In this document: piece after piece, positions 7,146 to 15,937 of the stretch | How positions within the stretch are numbered: position 1 is the first letter of the stretch | Layout of the letters: each line of letters starts with the position of its first letter | From: Candidatus Poribacteria bacterium | Lineage (GTDB): Bacteria; Poribacteria; WGA-4E; WGA-3G | Assembly (NCBI GenBank): GCA_022394755.1 | Contig: JAGFCA010000148.1 | Span: forward strand, 1 to 57,827 | Length of the DNA: 57,827 bases | Direction: 5' to 3' | Notes under the pieces: generated by a model | The model's database searches: none | What the model saw: only the letters and a program-made list of their open reading frames with translations | What the model was told of the DNA's origin: nothing | Position numbers and translations under genes: made by a program

Positions 7146-9971
7146 ATGAATAACGAAAAAATAAGGACTTTCTATATTCTTGATACAATGGCAGAGATAT
7201 TCCGTTCTTTTTACGCAATACAAAATCGATTGGTCAGTTCGGTTACTGGTGAACCTACAAATGCAATATATGGGTTCACAAGTACACTAATGAAACTGTT
7301 TTGTGATTATAAAGCAGAATATATTCTTGCTGCTATTGATACCCCAGGAGATACTTTCAGAAATGAAATGTATGAAGAATATAAAGGACATCGACGTACT
7401 CCACCAGATGAATTAGTTACACAAATTCCAAGGATACAAGAGTTACTTGAAGCGTTTGATATACCAGTACTCGGAAAACCTGAACTTGAAGCGGATGATA
7501 TTATTGCTTCTGTTACTCAATATGTAATTGATTCACCAGATACCCAAGATGTTCAAGTACGTATTGTTTCAAAGGATAAAGACCTTGAACAATTATTATC
7601 TGATAGAGTAACAATGTTTGATATTCATAATGATAAGATTATTGACACTGATGTTCTCATGGAAAACAAAGGTATTACTCCTGACCAAGTAATTGACCTA
7701 CTCGCATTGATGGGTGATTCTTCTGATAATGTTCCAGGTGTTGAGGGGGTAGGATTAAAAACTGGTGCAAAATTGATTCAAGAATTTGGTTCTATTGCTG
7801 GAGTCTATGAGAATATAGATCAGATCAAGGGTAAACGTCGTGAGAATTTAGAAAAAGCACAGGAATATATCTCATTATCTCAAGAATTGGTAACCTTGAG
7901 ACGTGATACTGATCTTGATTTCACAATTGAAGATGCTCGTGTCACTCCTCCTAACCTTAGTGTTGTCAGACCATTGATGGAACAGCTTGATATGAAGCGT
8001 TTTATGGCTCCAATTGAAGATCTTGCTAATGGCACTCAGATTGGTGACAATGTAATGACAGAAGTCAAGACTACCAGAAGAGAACGTCTGGAAGCTATGG
8101 AATTGGAGAAAGATGCCATTTTGGAAAAAGGTAATTTTACAACTGCAGAAACAGGAGACTATTCTGCAATCACTACTGAGGAACAATTAGCATCTTTGGT
8201 AGAAACTCTTTCATCTCAGAAGGTAGTCGCTGTAGATACAGAAACCAACGGGTTAGATAGGACTGCTTCATTATGTGGAATTAGTTTTTCATGGGATCTA
8301 CAACAAGGTGTGTATGTACCCATTCGCTCACCAAACCCTGAATTGCACCTAAATGAAGAAACAGTTATCTCCAATCTTAAACCGATTTTAGAAGATCCTA
8401 ATTTACACAAATGTGGCCACAATTTGAAATATGATGCCAGTATCTTTATACGTCATGGTGTCCAGTTACAAGGGGTTACCTTCGACACTATGTTAGCAAG
8501 TCAACTTGCTGATCCGAGACAACCATCCCATAATTTGGATAATCTCGCACTACTTCATTTGAGCCATAGGATGATTCCTTTATCCGATTTAATTGGGGAT
8601 GAGAATGACTCTATTACCATTGATAAAATACCGATTGATTTAGTAACAAAATATGCTTGTGAAGACACTGATATTGTACTTCAATTGTATAATTACTTTA
8701 AACCGAAACTTGAAGAAACTCAAACAGATGAACTCATAAGAGATATTGAGTCACCCCTCGCTCCAATTCTTGCATTGATGGAATTTAATGGTATCGTGTG
8801 TGATGGAGAAGAATTAAAGAAACAAAGCAAAGTTGTAGCAGAAATTGTAGAGAAAACGGAAAAAGAGATTTACGATTTAGTTGGTTATCCTTTTAATATT
8901 GGGTCACCAAGTAGGTTGGCAGAAATATTATTTGATGATATCGGGTTTAAACCTGTTAGAAAGACAAAAACTGGTAAGTATTCAACTGACGCTAATGTAC
9001 TTGAAGCATTAGCTGCACAGGAGAATATTAATGATCCTAAAACCAGTGTGCCACGTCTTATACTTGAATTTCGTCAATGTAGAAATTTACAGAGTACATA
9101 TCTCGGTCAACTCCGAGGATCAATCAATGAGAAGACCAAGAGAATCCATACACACCTTTATCAGCTGACTACTGCTACAGGAAGGCTTCAATCGGATAGT
9201 CCAAATTTACAAAACATACCTGTTAGAACTGAAATTGGCAGAAAAGTTAGACGGGCATTCCAATCACCTGAAGGTTATAAATTGATTTGTGCAGATTATT
9301 CCCAAATTGAGTTACGTGTTCTTGCTCATTTCAGTGAAGATGCCAAACTAATTGAGATCTTTACTCAGGATATGGATATTCATACCTCTGTTGCTTCAGA
9401 GGTTTTTAAAATACCGACTGAAGAGGTAACACGAGATCTTAGAGATAAGGCTAAAATTGTGAATTTTGGTATCATATATGGTGTTTCACCATCCGGATTG
9501 GCAAGACGTATACAAGGGATGAATGTTGACGAAGCAAGGGAGCTAATTGGGAATTATAAAGAAAGGTATCCTGGTATTAATATATTTTTCCAAAATTGCA
9601 TACAACATGCATTAGAACATGGGTATGTTTCAACATTAACTGGCCGTCGTCGTGCGATTCCAGAGATATTTGAAACCTCTCAAACCCGTAAAAGTCTTGG
9701 TGAACGATTAGCAGTTAATACTGTAATCCAAGGAAGTGCTGCCGATCTAATCAAAGCAGCAATGGTGAAAGTACAACATAGGATTGATAGAGATAAGCTA
9801 CCAATGAAATTACTACTACAGATTCATGATGAGCTTGTTCTTGAATCCCCAAACGAGTTAGTCGAATTGCATGCAGGAATTGTTGCTGAAGAAATGGAAA
9901 AGGCATTATCCCTTCGTGTCCCTTTACGAACTGAAACAGGTATCGCTGATAACTGGATGGATGCCAAGTAA
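7146..9971 (+). CDS. polA: DNA polymerase I
   Basis: 941 residues with all three domains: an N-terminal 5' nuclease (about 1-300, with LEADDIIAS and GDSSDNVPGVEGVG), a 3'-5' proofreading exonuclease, and the polymerase. Proofreading looks active: Exo I VDTETNG near residue 361, Exo II HNLKYD, Exo III YACEDTD. Polymerase motifs A (DYSQIELR, near 717), B (RDKAKIVNFGIIYG) and C (QIHDELV, near 894) are intact. It fills gaps and removes RNA primers. AAGGAAG at 7134-7140 supports ATG 7146; the longer in-frame reading from 7038 lies inside the previous gene. Confidence 0.97.
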   Translation: MNNEKIRTFYILDTMAEIFRSFYAIQNRLVSSVTGEPTNAIYGFTSTLMKLFCDYKAEYILAAIDTPGDTFRNEMYEEYKGHRRTPPDELVTQIPRIQELLEAFDIPVLGKPELEADDIIASVTQYVIDSPDTQDVQVRIVSKDKDLEQLLSDRVTMFDIHNDKIIDTDVLMENKGITPDQVIDLLALMGDSSDNVPGVEGVGLKTGAKLIQEFGSIAGVYENIDQIKGKRRENLEKAQEYISLSQELVTLRRDTDLDFTIEDARVTPPNLSVVRPLMEQLDMKRFMAPIEDLANGTQIGDNVMTEVKTTRRERLEAMELEKDAILEKGNFTTAETGDYSAITTEEQLASLVETLSSQKVVAVDTETNGLDRTASLCGISFSWDLQQGVYVPIRSPNPELHLNEETVISNLKPILEDPNLHKCGHNLKYDASIFIRHGVQLQGVTFDTMLASQLADPRQPSHNLDNLALLHLSHRMIPLSDLIGDENDSITIDKIPIDLVTKYACEDTDIVLQLYNYFKPKLEETQTDELIRDIESPLAPILALMEFNGIVCDGEELKKQSKVVAEIVEKTEKEIYDLVGYPFNIGSPSRLAEILFDDIGFKPVRKTKTGKYSTDANVLEALAAQENINDPKTSVPRLILEFRQCRNLQSTYLGQLRGSINEKTKRIHTHLYQLTTATGRLQSDSPNLQNIPVRTEIGRKVRRAFQSPEGYKLICADYSQIELRVLAHFSEDAKLIEIFTQDMDIHTSVASEVFKIPTEEVTRDLRDKAKIVNFGIIYGVSPSGLARRIQGMNVDEARELIGNYKERYPGINIFFQNCIQHALEHGYVSTLTGRRRAIPEIFETSQTRKSLGERLAVNTVIQGSAADLIKAAMVKVQHRIDRDKLPMKLLLQIHDELVLESPNELVELHAGIVAEEMEKALSLRVPLRTETGIADNWMDAK

Positions 9972-9991
9972 TTCACATAGTAAAACGAAAT

Positions 9992-10020
9992 TTGACAATT
10001 CTATTATTTTATTGTACAAT
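9992..10020 (+). promoter_or_regulatory. strong sigma70-type promoter for the RRM gene
   Basis: TTGACA at 9992-9997 and TACAAT at 10015-10020 with an exact 17-bp spacer. This is the best promoter match in the window. Transcription would start near 10027, about 225 nt before the RRM start codon. Confidence 0.8.
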
Positions 10021-10027
10021 TATAGCG

Positions 10028-10253
10028 TTTGGGAAATGTGATGGTGTCTGCTTACCAAGTTAAGCGTAGTATTTTGAGAGTATTCCGTTAGGAACACAAC
10101 TGTTTTTAGTGTGTTGTGATCCGAAAGATTGATGAGAATCCGGAGTTCATTTTTAGCAATCTTTACATACTATCAGATACCTGCCATAAAACATGCTGAC
10201 AGTACTCAGTTTTCTCACATTCCCGTTTATTCAATTACAAAAGGAGAAACGAG
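10028..10253 (+). promoter_or_regulatory. long structured 5' leader of the RRM gene
   Basis: About 225 nt of untranslated leader. It contains a hairpin GGAACACAAC (10091-10100) with GTTGTGATCC (10113-10122), ten positions with one mismatch, and a nearby CCGAAAG...CCGGAG segment. Long structured leaders are common for cold-shock and RNA-binding protein mRNAs that are controlled by temperature or by their own product. I do not recognise a named riboswitch. Confidence 0.5.
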
Positions 10254-10529
10254 ATGAACATCTACGTTGGCAATGTGCCTTATGCAGCCACAGAAACTGA
10301 CTTGGAAGAACTTTTCGAACCACACGGTCCACTTACCCAAGTGACAATTATTCGTGATCGTTATGATGGTCGTTCTAAAGGGTATGGGTTCGTTGAAATG
10401 GAAAATCAAGAAGATGGTGAACGCGCGATTGAAGCTTTAGACGGCCAAGAAGTTATGGGACGTCCATTGAAAGTAAATCCCGCACGTCCACGCGGACGAC
10501 GCCCTGAAACTCGCTATGAGGAAGAGTAA
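10254..10529 (+). CDS. small RRM RNA-binding protein
   Basis: 91 residues forming a single RNA-recognition motif. RNP2 is IYVGNV (residues 2-7) and RNP1 is KGYGFVEM (near 43-50), with the aromatic residues that stack on RNA bases. A short basic tail (ARPRGRRPETRYEEE) follows. Such proteins in cyanobacteria and other bacteria bind single-stranded RNA and are often cold- or stress-induced. A strong AAAGGAGAAACG ribosome-binding site, a near-consensus promoter and a clear terminator make this a highly expressed single-gene unit. Confidence 0.93.
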   Translation: MNIYVGNVPYAATETDLEELFEPHGPLTQVTIIRDRYDGRSKGYGFVEMENQEDGERAIEALDGQEVMGRPLKVNPARPRGRRPETRYEEE

Positions 10530-10593
10530 TCATTCATTATTATTCGTCTAAATAGTTTTATTTATTCTATTTAAGAATGCGAGTTAATTATTT

Positions 10594-10630
10594 GCTCCTA
10601 TTGAAATTCAATAGGAGCATTTTGTTTTAA
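10594..10630 (+). terminator. intrinsic terminator of the RRM gene
   Basis: GCTCCTATTG (10594-10603) pairs with CAATAGGAGC (10609-10618) around a 5-nt loop, and ATTTTGTTTT follows. A classic rho-independent terminator. Confidence 0.85.
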
Positions 10631-10709
10631 ACTTGAAAATATATTCTTCTTGAGTTCCCAGTTGAGGAATTCTTCATTCAATACGGTATATTCTTTCTAC
10701 GCAAATTCA

Positions 10710-12560
10710 TCATGCACTCAAGCCTAATTCCTTACTAAGTTCCATAATACGAACGTTTATTTTTGTCTTATTAATCTGTCCTTCCTCAATAAACTCTTCA
10801 TAAGGTGGGGGAAGTCTATCTGGTATCATTGAGCGAGAAGTTGCTTCCTGTAGGGCAAGTAATGACATAAACATACGCATTTCATGAGAATAATTAGGCA
10901 TAAAATCATCAATCACTTCCCGTAAATCTTCTTCATCAAAAGAATCTTTATTCTTACGTTTCGCGAGATTATGACTACGTTGTGCAATCTGGTTTAGATC
11001 GTTTACTGAAACACCTCTTAGTTTTACATGACTTGCAATTTCTTGGAAATTCATTTCTTTCTGGGAATGGAGTCTACAGAAAAATTGTAGTATACCTGCC
11101 CGACTTTGTCTGATTGGGGGTAATAAGACCATTTTTTGACTAAATATTTCTGAATTTCTGAAAATTGGAGGTATTAGGTCAGGACGACTTGAGGTACCGA
11201 TCCATATCACTTTTCCATGTAGTGAAGCATCGTTAATTGCATTCAACAGAATTGCAGGTATGGTTGATTCAGAATTATTCTGTTTTATTCCTGAATGCGG
11301 AGATGCTTGTTCGATTTCTTCCATAAAAACAACTACAGGAGCTAAACCTCTAATGAAACTAATGGCAGAATTCAGATTCCTTTCATAGGTGGAACCATTG
11401 TCATTTATACTGATAGATACCTCACTAATTTGTCCTGCATAACGTAATTTAACAAACGCCATGTTTGTTTGTCCAGCTAACATTCGTGCAGCAAATATAT
11501 TTCCATTACCAGTTGGTCCCATCAGAAGCATTCCACGAGGTACACGACGCATATCATTATCTTTTAAACCTTGTATTATATCTTGGATAACCCTTGTAAC
11601 ATGTGGAGACCAATGCTGGTTTGGCTGTGTGAGTGGTTCACTGACTTCAATAATACCATGACTGAATGTCTTGACACTTTCGCGCCGATAATTATTGAGT
11701 AATTGGCCTTGAACTTTCTGTTTTAATGATGCAGCGTGCCTTACCAGATCATGTATACCAAATAGGTTTAAACCTGCTGTCTCTCGTGCTAAAGTCTGCT
11801 TTTCACGCTCATTACCAAGATCTAACTTTACTTCAACCTTTTGATCTGGTGAATCTTGGTGTGCAATTTCCTGTGGAATGTTACTTAGATGATTAATAAA
11901 TCTTAATCTGTCATCGTAGTCTGGAAATGGTATTTCAACTATAGGAATTTCTTGATTAACAAGGAAATGTGGATGTATATCGTATGTGTTCTGTGTTAGT
12001 AGTAATACTATATGTCGTTTTCTCCGAATTTCCAAATCCGATGCCCAATTCTGAAGTTGATGATAGAAGTATAATGTGTTCTCTTTTGATGTAGATTCCA
12101 TTGAGGGATCGTTAGGTGCAATTTGTTCAAGATTCGTTACAACTAAACCAATTCTGGCACGTTCTTGTTTTAAAAGGTCATGCATTTTGTTGGCTAATTC
12201 TTTAGTAGGCATTGGATCACTTTTATAGAATGGATCTTCATGGAGTTTATTATAAGAAAGTCTCGAGTTGATTCTTTTCCGTTCATTTGTTTCTTCTGGT
12301 ACCTCTTGATCTTTGGGAATTAGTCCTAATATCTTCTGTGTAGCTACCCATTGACCTACTCTCGGTATCATAAAGCCTTTAGTGGCATTATAGCCGATTA
12401 TTAATCTGCACCCCAGAAGATTTAATTGTTCCATTAGATAATCAACTGCTGGGATATATCCGAAATGTTCATCATAAAGCAAATCATTTACATTAAAATG
12501 TAGTAAATACTGATGTGCTGCGGCTACTTTGTATTGTGATTCTATTCTTTGCCAAAACAT
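10710..12560 (-). CDS. degenerate AAA+ ATPase-like protein
   Basis: 616 residues with two AAA-like halves. The C-terminal half has GMLLMGPTGNGNIFAARMLA near residue 346, where the Walker A lysine-threonine (GKT) is replaced by Asn-Ile, and VVVFMEEIEQ near 409, where the Walker B aspartate is Glu preceded by Met. A helical AAA lid-like end follows. The N-terminal half has a Walker-B-like VVTNLEQI and a sensor-like strand but no P-loop. The layout recalls Ycf46/FtsH-type proteins. With no P-loop lysine, normal ATP hydrolysis is unlikely, so a structural or regulatory role is inferred. Its promoter is back to back with that of the uridine kinase. Confidence 0.75.
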   Translation of the reverse strand: MFWQRIESQYKVAAAHQYLLHFNVNDLLYDEHFGYIPAVDYLMEQLNLLGCRLIIGYNATKGFMIPRVGQWVATQKILGLIPKDQEVPEETNERKRINSRLSYNKLHEDPFYKSDPMPTKELANKMHDLLKQERARIGLVVTNLEQIAPNDPSMESTSKENTLYFYHQLQNWASDLEIRRKRHIVLLLTQNTYDIHPHFLVNQEIPIVEIPFPDYDDRLRFINHLSNIPQEIAHQDSPDQKVEVKLDLGNEREKQTLARETAGLNLFGIHDLVRHAASLKQKVQGQLLNNYRRESVKTFSHGIIEVSEPLTQPNQHWSPHVTRVIQDIIQGLKDNDMRRVPRGMLLMGPTGNGNIFAARMLAGQTNMAFVKLRYAGQISEVSISINDNGSTYERNLNSAISFIRGLAPVVVFMEEIEQASPHSGIKQNNSESTIPAILLNAINDASLHGKVIWIGTSSRPDLIPPIFRNSEIFSQKMVLLPPIRQSRAGILQFFCRLHSQKEMNFQEIASHVKLRGVSVNDLNQIAQRSHNLAKRKNKDSFDEEDLREVIDDFMPNYSHEMRMFMSLLALQEATSRSMIPDRLPPPYEEFIEEGQINKTKINVRIMELSKELGLSA

Positions 12561-12631
12561 AACGAATCTCCATATTCTATATAATTATTAATTTCATTTA
12601 ATGATTAATGTTACATAAATTCTCTAAGATT

Positions 12632-12661
12632 AGAATAACATATTCTGAAGATGAATGTCAA
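12632..12661 (-). promoter_or_regulatory. promoter for the AAA+-like gene
   Basis: On the minus strand TTGACA (12661-12656) and TATTCT (12637-12632) are 18 bp apart, about 70 bp upstream of the start codon. Confidence 0.6.
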
Positions 12662-12672
12662 ATATTCACTGA

Positions 12673-12701
12673 TTGACATGTGTTTAATGATATGATACTC
12701 T
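12673..12701 (+). promoter_or_regulatory. promoter for the uridine kinase gene
   Basis: TTGACA at 12673-12678 and TACTCT at 12696-12701, spacer 17 bp, 45 bp before the ATG. Its -35 box lies only 11 bp from the divergent minus-strand -35 box. Confidence 0.6.
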
Positions 12702-12745
12702 ATTGATGTATTGATATATTCCTATAGAAATGAAATGAGTGGATT

Positions 12746-13390
12746 ATGGCATATTCTGATGAGAAAAAACCTATTATAATTGGTATTATGGGAGGGTCCG
12801 CATCTGGTAAGACAACTTTTGCAAATGCTCTGTCTGACCAACTAACTGACCTTACACCTATCACCTTACATCAAGATTCATATTTTCGAGATTGGTCAGA
12901 ATATTCACCTGAAGAACGGGAAAAGGTAATTACTGCTAACCATCCAGATGTCGTACTATGGGATGTATTGATTGGAGATATTAAGAAATTACGATCTAAT
13001 CTCCCAATACAAACACCTACTCCTGGCACACGTGGTGCTCAGCGTGGAGATGAAGAAAAGACTGTCACACCAAGTCAGGTAGTGATAGTTGAAGGACATC
13101 TCATATTTTGGAATCAAGACCTTCGGGAATTAATTGACATGAAAATATTTTTAGATGTTGATGCACATGAACGTGTACTCAGAAGGATGCAAAGGGATGT
13201 CGGGACACGTAGTGCTAATCTTGAAGGTGCAATTAATTGGTATCGAAAAGATGTGCTTCCGAATTTTCCTATATACACTGAACCCTGTAAACAATATGCT
13301 GATTTAATTATACCTTATTTAGATGAAAATCTTGTAGCATTACATACTGTTGCTGCAGGTATCCGTTCCCAACTTACAGATATTAAATAA
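12746..13390 (+). CDS. udk: uridine kinase-like P-loop kinase
   Basis: 214 residues, the usual length of bacterial uridine kinases, which phosphorylate uridine and cytidine in pyrimidine salvage. Visible motifs are the P-loop GIMGGSASGKTTFA (near 13-26), HQDSYF in the substrate region, NHPDVVLWD, the strand VVIVEGHLIFWN, and the arginine-rich lid segment RVLRRMQRDVGTR. The gene stands alone behind its own promoter. A related phosphoribulokinase-type activity cannot be excluded from sequence alone. Confidence 0.85.
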   Translation: MAYSDEKKPIIIGIMGGSASGKTTFANALSDQLTDLTPITLHQDSYFRDWSEYSPEEREKVITANHPDVVLWDVLIGDIKKLRSNLPIQTPTPGTRGAQRGDEEKTVTPSQVVIVEGHLIFWNQDLRELIDMKIFLDVDAHERVLRRMQRDVGTRSANLEGAINWYRKDVLPNFPIYTEPCKQYADLIIPYLDENLVALHTVAAGIRSQLTDIK

Positions 13391-13446
13391 CTCGCTTTCA
13401 TACTCATTCTCCCCTATCTTAGTTTCTATTGTAACCCAATACAATA

Positions 13447-13482
13447 GATTACTATATTAATTCGTTAATTAATATAGTAATC
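13447..13482 (+). other. perfect 16-bp hairpin after the kinase gene
   Basis: Sixteen bases (13447-13462, GATTACTATATTAATT) pair exactly with 13467-13482 around the tetraloop CGTT. No T-run follows. It may be an mRNA 3'-end hairpin or a palindromic protein-binding site. Confidence 0.6.
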
Positions 13483-13600
13483 GTCAAGATACAATACTAA
13501 TATCCATCAACCTATTGACATTTTGAAATCTATCCAATTATTCAAGCCCACACTTTATGTTAATATTATTTCAAATGCATTTTTGACATATTTAATAGTC

Positions 13601-13634
13601 CAAAATGACACATATCTGTCATTTTGTCTTTTTC
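13601..13634 (+). terminator. intrinsic terminator
   Basis: CAAAATGACA (13601-13610) pairs with TGTCATTTTG (13617-13626) around a 6-nt loop and is followed by TCTTTTTC. Together with the hairpin at 13447 it separates the kinase gene from the hsp20 genes. The remainder of 13391-13915 shows only a short inverted repeat, CTATGAA/TTCATAG at 13850-13868, in the hsp20 leader. Confidence 0.7.
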
Positions 13635-13915
13635 AAGCTTCTGGTATTTGAACCTAAGAATTATATCCATTTAACTGGTAATACAGAGTTAGTTCATATT
13701 ATAAATGGATGAATTTTATCTTTTCTATGCTTAGTATTCACAAGGGATTACAGCTTTTCTACGCATTAGGTTAATTATAATTCTGAGTCATTTCTTTCAA
13801 TGATTTTCATAATTGGCATTGATATTGCTTTATAGATTACAAGTCAGTTCTATGAATTTATTTCATAGTTCAAGTATTTACAAAGTAAAAACAAGCAAAT
13901 ATATAGGAGAAAAAA

Positions 13916-14368
13916 ATGACTTTATTAACGACACGCAGACCAATCGGGAATCTATTCAACTTACATAATGAGATGGGAAGGGTTTTTGGTGACTTACTTG
14001 GTTCAAATGAAGCCGATACTAATACAGAAAGTTCTTCATGGGTGCCGTCTGTAGATATATCTGAAACTGAAAATAGTTATGAAATCCATGCTGAACTTCC
14101 TGGAGTACATGAAAAAGATGTAAATGTATCTGTAACAGATAACTTACTGACAATTAAAGGCGAGAAACATCAAGTAGATAAATCTGATGATAGAAACATA
14201 CATCGTATTGAAAGACGATATGGAACTTTCCAAAGAAGTTTTACACTGCCTCGACAAGTCAATTCAACGAAAATTAAGGCAGCTTTTAAAGATGGAATCT
14301 TGACACTTGATATCCCAAAAACCGAAGAAACCAGACCTACTGAAATACCGATAGAGGTTGCTTCATAA
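13916..14368 (+). CDS. Hsp20 small heat-shock protein, copy 1
   Basis: 150 residues. The alpha-crystallin domain spans about residues 40-145, with VDISETENSYEIHAELPGV, the conserved DNLLTIKGEK strand and the FKDGILTLDIPK signature; a C-terminal IPI (IxI) anchor for oligomer assembly follows. Small Hsps hold unfolding proteins in an ATP-independent way. AGGAG before the ATG is clear. No CIRCE element was found upstream; a small inverted repeat at 13850-13868 lies in the leader. It is followed by a second hsp20 gene. Confidence 0.95.
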   Translation: MTLLTTRRPIGNLFNLHNEMGRVFGDLLGSNEADTNTESSSWVPSVDISETENSYEIHAELPGVHEKDVNVSVTDNLLTIKGEKHQVDKSDDRNIHRIERRYGTFQRSFTLPRQVNSTKIKAAFKDGILTLDIPKTEETRPTEIPIEVAS

Positions 14369-14375
14369 TAATCCT

Positions 14376-14423
14376 AATACTTGACATACCTCGTTGTGTT
14401 GATTTTCAGGTATGTCAAGTATT
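14376..14423 (+). other. 16-bp hairpin between the two hsp20 genes
   Basis: AATACTTGACATACCT (14376-14391) pairs perfectly with 14408-14423 around a 16-nt loop. There is no T-run and the next gene's ribosome-binding site follows about 15 nt later. It could uncouple the two genes or protect the upstream message. Confidence 0.65.
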
Positions 14424-14451
14424 TCCTAACAACATAACAAGGAGTAGGAAA

Positions 14452-14892
14452 ATGACTTATATTACAATTCGCAAACCAAGATTATCACCATTCAAGTATT
14501 ACAATTCATACTTCAGACCATACAATATCTATACTAAACCTACAACATCTAACTGGAAACCCTCTGTAGATTTCACTGAAACAGAGGATGGGTATATGGT
14601 ACGTGCCGAATTACCCGGTGTAGCAAGAGACGACGTCAGTATTTCAGTAAAAGACAATCTATTGACTATATCAGGTGAGAAACCTCAAGAAGATTACGAT
14701 GAATCTAAGTTTTATCGTCAGACAGAGAATAGTTATGGTAGTTTTGAAAGAAGTTTCTCTCTACCTCCTAAGATTGTACCCGATAGCATAACTGCTCAAT
14801 ACAGAGATGGTGTATTAACCTTATCAATACCAAAGCCAGAAGAGGTAAAACCCAGAGAAATTCCAATTGAATCTGATTCATCAGGTGAATAG
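14452..14892 (+). CDS. Hsp20 small heat-shock protein, copy 2
   Basis: 146 residues, a paralogue of the preceding gene. The alpha-crystallin domain includes VDFTETEDGYMVRAELPGV, DNLLTISGEK and YRDGVLTLSIPK, and the protein ends with an IPI anchor. The N-terminal arm differs from copy 1 (aromatic and Arg-rich, PFKYYNSYFRPYN), which in this family controls oligomer form and client choice. AAGGAG precedes the ATG. A terminator lies directly downstream. Confidence 0.95.
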   Translation: MTYITIRKPRLSPFKYYNSYFRPYNIYTKPTTSNWKPSVDFTETEDGYMVRAELPGVARDDVSISVKDNLLTISGEKPQEDYDESKFYRQTENSYGSFERSFSLPPKIVPDSITAQYRDGVLTLSIPKPEEVKPREIPIESDSSGE

Positions 14893-14918
14893 ATTCTGAA
14901 GACCGTGCAACTAATTAT

Positions 14919-14958
14919 AAAAAGGTTGGTGAACCAATAGTTCATCAACCTTTTTATA
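14919..14958 (+). terminator. intrinsic terminator of the hsp20 pair
   Basis: AAAAAGGTTGGTGAAC (14919-14934) pairs with 14940-14955 (one G-U) around loop CAATA. The 3' arm itself ends in TTTTT. Confidence 0.85.
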
Positions 14959-15318
14959 TATTCTGGGGTATGTAAAGTTTTTGGTAAAAAATAGTGTTTT
15001 TCCAATTAAGTACATTTTATTAGATGTGTGAGAAAATGTTACACTTTTCCTACAAAGTGTAGGATTGGTTCTTGTCATTTCATTGCCTTTCCTATTAGTC
15101 TCTGTCTGGGTTTGAAACGAATTAAACCTCTAATTCTAAAATTTGAAAAAAGTTACAATTTGTAGTTTTCCTTGATGAGTGATTATTCTGTTTTACTATT
15201 ATTATTCTCATAACATACTATTTATCGGCAGATTCACTCCTGAAATATTAGATTATTGGATTATATTATAATCCACTTAATTTTATTATAGTTTGGACAG
15301 TTTAAGGAGACACCTTTC

Positions 15319-15370
15319 GCCCCTCGAATCAGAAATCAACGGAATGAATGCCTTAGGACATACCCGGGGC
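15319..15370. repeat. dispersed repeat, copy A
   Basis: Starts GCCCCTCGAATCAGAAATCA and continues through CGGAATGAATGCC to CCCGGGGC. It matches copy B at 16388-16464, which has the heptamer expansion inserted. Confidence 0.7.
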
Positions 15371-15486
15371 TTATTCTTTTGTCTATCCGTGCTTATTTTT
15401 CTCAGAGCTGGATTGGTTTGAGAAACGAGGAGAAAAACCAAAACAATTTCAAAATAGGTGAAGCATTTCACAGAAATTGTCCATAA

Positions 15487-15611
15487 CAGGACTTACGCAT
15501 TTCCACTTAAAGTCCCCCTAAAGAGGGTTTAGGGTGTTAATAGGTAAGAAATACTGAAATATCGGTTTTTATAAAATATTTCTCCTTCTTTGAACAATTG
15601 CGTAAGACCTG
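15487..15611. mobile_element. MITE-like element 1
   Basis: 125 bp bounded by CAGGACTTACGCATTT and, inverted, AATTGCGTAAGACCTG (about 14 of 16 positions match). It has no coding capacity. A clear target-site duplication is not visible. Confidence 0.6.
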
Positions 15612-15873
15612 AATAATAGATTATTGTGACAGTTATATTGCTTGAAATAATTTCTGACTTACTCTGAAATTTCAGAGTAAGTATTGATGTATAATATCTA
15701 ATTATTGCTCTAAAGTTAGTTATAGTAAGGCAGAACGGCTGTATTTAATATTGATGTATTCTCTGATTTACTCTGAATACTCTGAAAATTTATAATTTAG
15801 GTCAACTTTCTATATGTCAATTCTCCCATGTCTGATATTGAGTTAGTAATATCATCTATCGTAGTTTTATTGT

Positions 15874-15937
15874 CAGGACTTATGTATTTCCACATATGGA
15901 AGATCTCTCATTTCTTATACAAATTGCGTAAGTCTTG
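15874..15937. mobile_element. MITE-like element 2 (shorter, degenerate)
   Basis: Same ends as element 1: CAGGACTTATGTATTTCCAC at the left and AATTGCGTAAGTCTTG at the right, only 64 bp apart. Probably an internally deleted copy of the same family. Confidence 0.5.

Noticed and set aside
15286..15471. 61-codon frame on the minus strand
   Set aside because: It is made of repeat copy A and one arm of the inverted repeat; no family pattern.
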